From Lactarius indigo (lineage: Eukaryota; Basidiomycota; Agaricomycetes; Russulales; Russulaceae), in contig JAFKAC010000050.1 of assembly GCA_025766275.1 (NCBI GenBank), forward strand, positions 186,001 through 250,000: a DNA stretch of 64,000 nucleotides, written 5' to 3'. The notes under the pieces were generated by a model. That model was given only the letters and a program-made list of their open reading frames with translations, had not been told where the DNA came from and did no database searches. The translations under genes and the position numbers were made by a program. Each line of letters opens with the position of its first letter. Positions within the stretch are counted from its first letter, which is position 1. Positions 55,638 through 64,000 of this stretch are shown here, one piece after another.

Positions 55638-58408
55638 CTAGCCTACGAAAACGGCAACAATGGGTTCGGGATGCTCTGGATTACTACGGAATTGTGAAAA
55701 AGTCTCCAGTGCCCTGCGCTGCAGTTCCCTCCTGTCCACCCAGACCGGCTCGCCGTCTTCAACTTCCCGTACACCCGGGCCATCGCGGATATCCTCGTCT
55801 AAGTTGGCGCTCTCAATCTCCCGCACGGCCTCGCGGATATGTTCGTCGCGGCCCGTATATCCTTGAAGTATTTTGCCTACCGTGTCGAGGAGTATGGCCG
55901 TGGTCGACTCCGGACACGAAAAATCCGAGAGGGTCCCACGGCCTGGGATTATCAGGTCGCAAATGATATTAAGCAGGATACGGTGCGTCCCGGGCGATTG
56001 CCTGCTTTCCTCCCAGTGGGACGTGATAACCTTGAAGGTGCCAGTGTAGAAGACGCTGTTTGATTCGTCTAAAGAAGATATCGATAAAACTGGTCGAAGG
56101 GAGAGGAAGAAAAGTTCGGCGCTGGACCCAAGACCACCGCCATCGCGTACATCTTGCAGGCGCCACAGTTGTCGTTTCATCAAGTCATCAGGTCGACGCA
56201 GAGAAACAGGGACTTTGTCGACGGATTTCAGGTTTTGAAGCACCTCCTCGTATCCCTCGACCTCCCCGTGTAAGATCTCACGAAGCTGTAGGCCGAGTTT
56301 GGCCAACGCTCGAAGGAAGCTGTTGTCCGGGGAGTATCAATTGAGGAGTGACCGGAGCGCTACCTGTGGTCCGCGTATTGAAAATATCGCGTATCAAAAA
56401 GGATTCAGATCGGTGGGGCTCATCAAATGATACACCGGGAAGTTGCCGCATCAACCCGTGGGTAGCGTCGTCCATTGCATCTTGATAGAGAGAGATCTGC
56501 CGGTCGACATCGTCCATCCTATCGGCCTCGGATTTAATGCGCTCTAAATCCGAAATATGTTGTTCGTGGGTTAGTAAGATTTGTTCGACTTGCTCCCTGG
56601 TCCTCTTCTGGGTCCAGGACCCGAATGCCCGGCGTAGGTCCTCAACGCGTTCCCATGCGGTCATGAGATATTCATCGATCCTGTGAGCGCCCTCCCGTCC
56701 CGCCTCGTCCGGTTGTCCATGTTCCGATTGGAAGCGTGCCAGTCCGATCACCGCAGACCCGGCAAGCCCTTTCAGCCGGTTTCTGCTCAGTATCTGCTGA
56801 ATGTCCACGAGTGAAAGGCACGTCCAGCGTAGGATGAACGATGGGTCAGATGTAGTCGTCAGTGATTGGTTGATCTTTTCAATATGGCCTATTTCGCTGA
56901 CAAGCTTGGCGACGTCTCCGAACAAGTCCAATCGATAATCGATGCAGCATACAAGTAAGGCCGTAGCTTCAACGCATACGCGCATACGCCTACGTCTTGC
57001 CTCTTCGTTTTGGAAATAGCTGTGATTGTTGCAGGTCCTGAAAAGGTACCTCACGGACCGAGAAATGGTGTCAACGGCGGCTGCTTCTGGTGGATGTGGG
57101 GGAGTGGGGGGTAAGGGAAACTTGGCTACCACCGGGTGAAGGACCCGTCGGATGCTCGGGCGTGTCGTGTGCCTGAGAGGAGACCTGTTTCCAAACATCT
57201 TGGCCCCATTCGGTGTTGAAAGAGCCAGGGATCGCCAACACGAGTGGTTCTATCTCGGCGTTTGCCGTGGTCCTATCGATCAACCATTGGATGGCGCGCA
57301 CGTCACGGTCTTTGCGACCACCGCTCTCCTCCATCGCCCTCTGTTCTTGACCGAGGATAAGCTCTTCTCCAGAAATGGGAAAGAACGAGAATGATCCGCG
57401 CAACCTCGAAATAGACTGCATAGGGAGTGATACACAAACCAAGATATAAAAGGTCGTGAGGCCGCCAATAATATTGTTGATATTGAATGTAGAAATGCTC
57501 AGGCCGAGAAAAAATAGGATGACCGAGGAATTGATAGACGCAGTGATGTAATTCGCCATCCTCTTCACAGACCGGGTGTCATCGAAAAAAATTTGTCGAA
57601 GCCGCGATCGCTTTAGAGGATGATCGTACTGCTCAAAGACCCCCATATAGGATCGAACCCACAGTTGAACGAAAATTGCCAAAAGCGCTGCACCCAGACT
57701 GTAAATGAGGCCGATGACCCAGAGAGAGTTCACTGCCAAGTCTTTCTTCGATGGGTGGAATACCGGATAAGGTGGTGGGGGAGTAGATGGGACAGAGACC
57801 TGTGGAGCAATAGATGCAATTTGCTGTGAGATCTGGGCGAGCATCGCGACAGATTGTTGCTGATAGTATACCGATTGTTGAGCAGGGTCCGGTTGCAGAT
57901 TCTTAAGACTGTCGACGAGGAAGGAAGTGAGAACGGCAGCAAACAAGCCGGCCTGTAGAAATGCGGGTAAATTCAAGCCTACGCTGAATGCGAGAAGATG
58001 GACACACAAATGTGGGGACTCCATTCATATCCGCTGATATGCCTTGGAGCACAGCTTCGTCGTGGGTTTGAGCTTCTTTGTTGTAAAGGGACCAGAGGGC
58101 ATTGGCGCCATCATCGAAATCCCTGCGCTCGCTTCGAGCCTCTGGACGAGATGGGCCATCTGGAGAATTGTCCATTACTTTCTCTCCTGTCTCTACAACA
58201 TATTGCCCACTCGTCAGATCTTCACGCACTCAACGACGCAAGATACGCACTAGGTCCCAAATTGATTCCGAGAGTCTCCGGCTGCGCGTCTTCGCCTAAC
58301 TCACCTATTGGATCATCAATACCCGTCGGAAAAGAGACACCAAGACTCACCAAGAGGTAGCTGTTCTCCTCGTTCGGGGTCACCTCTGTGCTTTGTGCGT
58401 CTGGGAAT
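55638..58408 (-). pseudogene. DUF6535 protein, copy D, start codon lost and two frameshifts
   Basis: Exon 1 is 58408-58351 (58 bp as in the other copies) but begins ATT where copies A-C have ATG. Exon 2 is around 58196-58030 (FDDGANALWSLYNKEAQTHD) and exon 3 from about 57957. Shifts: a one-base change in the C-run near 57096-57110, and a 4-base duplication near 56311-56318 (CGAAGGAAGCTG for CGAAGCTG). It is the copy most similar to C in the first membrane region. Confidence 0.85.
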
Positions 58409-58689
58409 TACGATATCCATTAGAATGGGCTGAAACGTCGGTTAGAGGTGAGAGTGAGCAAGTTCAAGTGATGGGCAGCGATGTCCTGACTAACTCTGGG
58501 TTTGACCCAGTCATGCGCTGACAGTCTATCTTTTAATCAGATGCTAGTCAGTGATTTGACCCTTGTGACCTGTCAACGCTGTCAGCGCTCCAGCCAATGC
58601 TGGTGATACAGTAATGTCATATTTGGCGCCCTAATGTGAGTGGCGTGTACCGAGATCGCGTGACTTCACCAAATGAGACCCGATTCTTT
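58409..58689. other. Spacer with unshared sequence upstream of DUF6535 D
   Basis: The first 60 bases match the upstream regions of the other copies. From about 58468 the sequence (GATGGGCAGCGATGTCCTGA...) is not shared and includes the palindrome CTGGGTTTGACCCAG. It is a possible small insertion. No gene seen. Confidence 0.35.
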
Positions 58690-58980
58690 CTATCTTCCCT
58701 GCGCCGTAGTATGGGAATTCCAATTTTGAGATGGGATATCCGAAGAACTGTTCATCGCACCACCCCCTGAACAAATCACATACTCATCAGATCTCCACGC
58801 ATTCAACACAAGATACGCACTAGATTCTAAGCGTCCTCCGAGAGTCTCTTCTCGCGCCTCTCCCTCTAACTCATCTTTTAAGCCATCAATATCCGTCGGA
58901 AAAGAGATAATCGAGGATTCACCAGCAGGTAGCTGTTCTCCTTGTTCGGGTGCACTTTCGCGCCTTGTCTGTCCGGGCAT
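58690..58980 (-). pseudogene. Sixth DUF6535 copy, exon 1 and start of exon 2 only
   Basis: Exon 1 58980-58923 (58 bp, MPGQTRRESAPEQGEQLPA) with a preserved donor, an intron, then the first codons of exon 2 (NSSSDIPS) before similarity ends near 58690. The bulk of the gene is missing. It shows the array once had at least six units or has undergone unequal exchange. Confidence 0.7.
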
Positions 58981-59313
58981 TGCGATATCCACTAGAATGG
59001 GCTGAGACAATAGATATAGAATGAAGGAAGCGAGGAATTTCAAGCTCAAGTGCGGCTTATGAACAGTCAAATCTAGCTCCCTCACCAAGTCACTCACGGC
59101 AGTGGCGTGTACCATGACCCTGTGTATGGATCATTCGTTCACCTAGGATCCAAAGAGTAACGAAATGTCCCAGCCTCATTTCCGCTGGTCTTAGGGTAGA
59201 GATCCTTTTGAAAACGGAGGCGTTTAGGGTGCAAAGTTTCAGATAACGTAGCTGGCCTAGTGAGCAGAGTTACTGGTCCAAAGCACGTGACCAAAACCGA
59301 TACTGTAACCCCG

Positions 59314-61174
59314 CCGATAGCAACTGGCCTAGCTCAACCCCCCCCCTAACACGTCACATGACATCACGTGTCCACCATCCACAAACTCGGAACCAAAAAT
59401 AAACTTTGGCTCGAAAATTATGTAACATATCACAAACTCTATACTTTTTTTTCCTTTTATTTGTAGCATAATAAAGTACAAACAAAAGCAAATAAGGTGA
59501 GCAATGTGTGCGTGGCATTGTATGCAGCGTTCAATCCCCCCTCATCCCCTTTTGGCGCGCGGCCCCTCCCTTCCTCCATCCTTTGCCCCCCCTCCCGACC
59601 CCGTACACGTGTGCAAGACACGTAGGACCACGCAGGACAAGCGCCCCCGCCCTCGTTTACACGCGAAGGGGCCGCGAGGTGCCCCCCCCGTTTGCACGCA
59701 AAGAAGGTGCGGGACAGGTATGTCCCCTTTCGCCTCCCCGTCCCCGTTCATGTCGAACAGGAGACCCAAACCCTCGCCCCCATTGACTCACGAACGGGGG
59801 GGTGCGCAAGAGTGGCACCCTCCGTTTGCACGCAATGGGGGCGCGACAGGTACACCCCCACTCCCCTTGTTCACGTGTGAACAGGACACGCGAATGCGGG
59901 ACAAGCCGCCGCCGCCGCTCCCGTTTGCGCGCAAGGAGGAGGCGCAGGAACGAGGTGCGGACATGGGACGGCTATGTCCCCCGTCTCTCCTCCCCCCCCC
60001 CCTGCCTTGTTTACACGCGAACAGGGCACGCGACGCGGGACGGCGTGGGAAAGGCACGCGCACTCCCCCCCCTTCTTGCCGGGGACCCGCGCGCCTTGCC
60101 AGAGGCAGCACCGCGGCCCCCCCTGGTTTGCGCGCAGAGGCGACGTGTGAACGAGGGGCCGACGCAGGGGTGAGAACAAGCGCCCCCCACACCCTTTGCG
60201 CGCCCACCCTGTTTGTACGCAGGGGCAGTGCGCGAACGGGGCGGCGCGCTCCAACCTGGAGTAGCCCCCCTCTCCCTGGGTTCGTGCGCACGAGCGGACG
60301 GGCGAACCGGGGAGCGCGCCAGAGCAAAACGCGAAGGGGGAGGGCGGGGGCGGGAGACCCCTCTCCCCCGGGCTCGCGCACAAGGGCGAGACGCAAAGGA
60401 GTGGCCGCGCGGGGCACCCCCTTCCCCCGGGTTCGCGCACCAAGGCGAATCGCGAATGGGCGGCCACGCAGACGCGCCCCCCCTTCCCCTGGGCTCGCAC
60501 GCTTGGGCGAAAGCGCGAAGGTGTGGCCGCACAGGACCCACCCCCCCCCCCCCCTTCGTGGTTCACGCACCAGGGCAAAACCGCGAAGGGGCGGCCGTGC
60601 GGGACATCCCCCTTCCGGGGTTTGCGCGCCAGGGCCAAAACGCGAAGGGGTGGCCGTGCGGGACGACCACCCTCTTCCCCGGGTTCGCGCATCAGGGCAA
60701 AACCCCAAGGGGGCAGCCGCACCCCCCCGGTCACACCAGGACAAAAACGCGAACAGGCGGCCACGCGGAGGCCCTCCCCCCTCCCCCCCCAGGTCCGCCC
60801 GCAAAGGCGAAACATGACCGCGCGGTTGCGTGAAGCGCCCCCCCCTCCCCCGATGTATCCCGGGGGCGCGCGGGGCTACAGAATGGGGCACGCGGCCCCC
60901 CTTTCTACTCCCCCACATCTCCCTCTCGACTTAGACAAAAAAAAGTACATAGTTTATGTAATTTTCATTAGCTAATAAAATATATTTCTTTTGATTTAAA
61001 AAAGACAAATAGAAGAAGAAAAAAAGAGCACAATTATATTATATTTTATGATTATGATAAGTATATAACTTTTGAGCCAAACTTTATTTTTGGTTCCGAG
61101 TTTTGTGGATCTGTGATCACGTGATGTCATGTGACGTGTTAGGGGGGGGGTTGAGCAAGGACAGTTGCCGATAG
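59314..61174. mobile_element. Nonautonomous TIR element with a GC-rich minisatellite core
   Basis: Element 59321-61167, flanked by the 7-bp duplication CCGATAG (59314-59320, 61168-61174). TIRs of about 100 bp with some mismatches and a small indel: CAACTG.CCT.GCTCAACC on the left, its complement on the right, continuing through CCTAACACGTCACATGACATCACGTG. Inside each TIR is an AT-rich stretch (59395-59500, 60940-61085). The core (about 59520-60930) is extremely GC-rich, with tandem imperfect units of about 60 bp around GGGTTCGCGCAC..GGGCGAA..CGCGAA.GGGCGGCC (60280-60830) and longer related units before. No transposase is encoded. The TSD length and CA start are hAT-like but not decisive. Confidence 0.8.
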
Positions 61175-61284
61175 CCTCTTCTTGTAACGGAGTCCTGTTT
61201 GTTCATCGCTGTCGAGGTCCCCTTCTACGTCTTTCTGTCCTGATCTTATATTTCATGCGCAGTCATTTGTCTCACCCTAGGAGG

Positions 61285-62324
61285 CCCCTTTGGTTGAATT
61301 CAGCAACTGTCTTCTCACCAAGATCGTCTCCGGCAAAACAGCCGCAAAACCGTTTCATTCAGGTCGGTTTCACGCACATATTGTACCTCAACGCCTCCAC
61401 GCCCCCCATGTACATTCTACATCCGCTGCGGTGACTGTCTGCAAGCACAACCCTACCGTCTCCTGTGATTCGATCACCTCAGTCACCTCTCACCTTACGC
61501 GTCGTTGCAACTTCAACAGCTTTGCCGCCGATGTCAATACCTCGGTCGGCCCTCAGTGGCTGTTCGTGACGCCCAATGTTCAATGATGGCCACAACACCG
61601 CCGTTGACTTTTCGGGCCAGTGGGTCGGTTACTGGCTCGCCCCATTTCTCGACGACACCAACTCCAACGACAAACATACAATGACCCTCTTCACCTTTGA
61701 CGAAGCTGAGACATGCGCCGTCAACATCCGGACCCTTCCCCGAGGTGCCGTCCAAAGAGTGCTCGTGGGGCCGTCGATTCGACCTACCACGCACTACTCC
61801 TCACTCTCCACCAAACTCGAGTCTCGGCTCACTCGGCTCGACAGCACGAACCAGTGCGTCCTCTTCAATTAAATTTAATTCTCCCGGCTACGTAATGCGC
61901 GCTCCCCAGGGCGCTCTCGAACGTCGACTCCTTCGTCGCCAACCTACGGGCTACACAAATCTCGGCATCTGCCTCGCCGACATCCCGCTGACGAACCGTC
62001 ACGAACACCACCGGCATAATCCCGGGTCCGCTCAACGCGCAGTACTACGCGCCCGTTTCAGCGCCGAGCACGTCTACCGTCGGCACGGGCGGCGGACCCG
62101 TCTTTGTCGCGTCAGGCGTCGACACCAGCTTTATCGCCGCCAAAGTTCTCACGCCTGTCAGCTTCACCGCGCAATGCAAGACCGTACCGTGGTTCGGCCC
62201 TCGCGTTGCCACGTTGTCGCCCGGCTCACACCGGTAGCAGCGGCAATGACACGGCTGGCGCTAGGAGGGCATGGTCAGCGGCACGGTGCTCGGTTGTGCT
62301 TCTTGCTGGTGTTGTGACGCTTAA
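61285..62324 (+). pseudogene. Acid phosphatase (PF04185-like) pseudogene, copy E
   Basis: It has the best N-terminal part: KHNPTVSCDSITSVTSHL and FNSFAADVNTSVGPQWLFVTPN (61440-61580). After a shift come DGHNTAVDFSGQWVGYWLAPFLDDTN and LFTFDEAETCAVN (61585-61720). The catalytic family text NDGHDT, QW.FVTPN and FDE is recognisable. Later parts (STY.THYSSL, intron near 61854-61912, C-terminus) are shifted several times, and the GPI tail is broken near 62280-62324. Confidence 0.72.
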
Positions 62325-62712
62325 GCGGACTACACCGTACACTCCATGCGCGAGCAGTGTTGGTTGGCTGGCTCGACCAGGACCTAGTTTAGCTTATGTT
62401 TGGATTTATCACTCTAAAGCTGATGCTGATGGGCACTGTACCAAGTGCCAACATAAAAGTACGCGTTTACACCCCCTGATATGAGATCGGCCGGTATTGT
62501 TGAAGAATTGCGGCGTCGCACTATCTGAATATCTTACTGCAGGACATCCTGCGTCCCTATATAAGCATGGCTTGAGATATAGACAGCCCTTTCTATCTGC
62601 CCTATTCAGCACGTACTGAGCTAGGGATGGGCTCAGCGACGGCAAGGAATTGTAGTGACTATTACATACGTTCCCGGTCCACTGTTGTACAGAAGTAAGG
62701 AAACTCATGCCT

Positions 62713-64000
62713 TTAGCCTACAGAATCTGCAACAACGGATTTGAGATGCAATGTGTTACTATTACTACGGAATCGTGGAAAAGCCTCCAATGCCCTGCGC
62801 CGCAGTTCCTTCCTGTCCATCCGGATCGGCTCGCCGTCCTCAATCTCCCGTACATCATCGCGGATATCCTCATCTAAGTTGGTGCTCTCAATCTCCCGCA
62901 CAGTATCGCGGATATGTTCGTCGGGGCCCATATATCCTTGAACTATTTTGCCTACCGTGTCGAAGAGTATGGCCGTGATCGACTCCGGACACGACCAATC
63001 CGAGAAGATCCCACGGCCTGGGACAATCAGGTCGCATATAATATTAAGCAGGATACAGTGCGTCCCAGGAGATTGCCTGCTCTCCTCCCAGTGGGAGGTG
63101 ATAACTTGAAGGTGCCAGTGCAGAAGACGCTATTTGACTCGTCCAAAGAAGATATCGATAGAAGTCGTCGAAGGGAGAGAAAGAAAAGTTCGACGGTGAA
63201 ACCCGAGACCACCGCCGTCGCGTACATCTTGCAGGCGCCACAGTTGCCGTTTCATCGGGCCATCAGGCCGACGCAGAGAAACTGGGATCTTGTCGATGGA
63301 TTTCAGACTTTCAATGACTTCATCGTATCCCTCGATCTGCCCACCTAGGACTTCACGAAGTTGTAGGCCAAGTCTAGCTAACGCTTGAAGTTGTTGCCCA
63401 GGGAATATCAATTGCGGAGCGACTGTGGAGCTAGCTGTAGCTGGAATATTGAAAGTATCACTTATCAGGAAGGTTTCAGATCGGTGACGCTCATCGAATG
63501 ATACACCGGGAGTTGTCTCGTCAATTTGTGAGTAGCGTCGTCAATTGCATCTTGATAAACAGAGATCTGTCGGTCGACGTCCGCCATTTCGTCGGCCTCG
63601 AATTTAATGCGCTCTAATTCAGAAATCTGTTGTCCGTAGGTTAGTAGAATTTCTTCGGCTCGCTCCCAGGTCCTCTTCTGGGTCCAGGGCTCGAATGCCC
63701 GACGTAGGTCTTCGACGCTCTCCCATGCTACCTTGAGACATTGGTCGATCCTGTGAGCGCTCTCCTGTCCCGTCTCGTCCAGCTGTCTGTGTCCCGATTG
63801 AAAACGTACCAGTCCGTTCACCGCGTACCCAGCGAGCACTTTCAACTGGTTTCTACCTAGTGCCCGCTGAATGTCCACGATTGAAAGGCACGTCCAGCGT
63901 ATGATGAAAGATGTGTCGGATGTAGTCGTCGGTGACTGGTTGATCTTTTCAATATGGCCTATTTCGCTGACCACCTTGCTGACTTCTCCAAACGAGTCCA
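62713..64000 (-). pseudogene. DUF6535 protein, copy E, frameshifted and cut by the window edge
   Basis: The minus-strand C-terminal half of the family runs from the edge (MVSEIGHIEKINQ-like text at 63970) to the stop at 62713. Shifts relative to copy A: a lost base near 63509 (CCGGGAG for CCGGGGAG), a lost base near 63106 (AACTTGAAGG for AACCTTGAAGG), and a further change near 63200. The N-terminal exons lie beyond 64000. Confidence 0.8.

Larger units (their letters stand above)
40697..64000. repeat. Tandem array of five acid phosphatase/DUF6535 cassettes
   Basis: DUF6535 genes end (minus) at 42009, 46677, 51166, 55638 and 62713, so spacings are 4668, 4489, 4472 and 7075. The last is longer because of a truncated sixth fragment and a 1.85-kb inserted element. 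Within each unit the phosphatase (plus) and DUF6535 gene (minus) converge; between units they diverge. Similarity is obvious by eye at the nucleotide level over introns and flanks, so these are segmental duplications. Confidence 0.88.

Noticed and set aside
59504..60817. Long plus-strand open frame (437 codons) and overlapping minus frames in the GC-rich core
   Set aside because: All frames are open because the sequence is a GC-rich tandem repeat with few stop codons. The translated text is Pro/Arg low complexity with no domain.

Overview
The window reads as repeat-rich nuclear DNA of an agaricomycete (basidiomycete) fungus. The reasons are short GT-AG introns of about 47-60 bases, chromodomain Ty3/Gypsy elements, a CxC2-type KDZ transposase gene, and tandem genes for DUF6535 membrane proteins, a family expanded in Agaricomycetes. 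I would not name a genus. I see no rRNA, tRNA, CRISPR array or bacterial-type gene.

Layout. Bases 2-4721: 3' part of Gypsy element 1, with an open pol frame running off the left edge, then its 3' LTR. Bases 5374-31187: a nested DNA-transposon block bounded by inverted repeats of about 707 bp. The left repeat is cut at 6080 by the 5' half of Gypsy element 4, which carries a solo LTR in its leader. That half element is itself cut at about 8796 by a third, diverged copy of the terminal repeat. Behind it lies a gene set that looks like the body of a KDZ transposon: a 12-exon KDZ transposase (minus, one in-frame stop), a small acidic protein (minus), a Zn2Cys6-like plus coiled-coil protein (minus, split by a Tc1/mariner-like element that itself holds a solo Copia LTR), and two intact multi-exon genes on plus (280 and 544 aa). 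The right terminal repeat is interrupted by Gypsy element 2, complete with two 511-bp LTRs and a GTTGG target duplication, but carrying several lesions.

Bases 31188-34006: minus-strand Gypsy element 3, truncated at both ends. Bases 34007-40364: a young Copia element whose two 614-bp LTRs differ at one base that I can see. Bases 40365-40694: one end of a pogo-like DNA element.

Bases 40697-64000: a tandem array of five cassettes of about 4.5 kb. Each cassette has a GPI-anchor-type acid phosphatase (PF04185-like) pseudogene on plus and a convergent DUF6535 gene on minus. Only the first DUF6535 copy (42009-44805) is intact. A 1.85-kb TIR element with a GC-rich minisatellite core (59321-61167) sits between cassettes four and five.

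The retroelements show how they work. Elements 2 and 4 have a primer-binding site complementary to their own predicted RNA start (Tf1-like self-priming). Elements 2 and 3 both have gag and pol in a -1 frame arrangement, with a GGNTTTT site and a stem-loop 6-7 nt downstream. The Copia primer site matches the anticodon arm of initiator tRNA. The most interesting object is the KDZ-associated block: a set of recombined and nested but still readable cargo genes, with a dispersed GCGG...CCGC palindrome through it.
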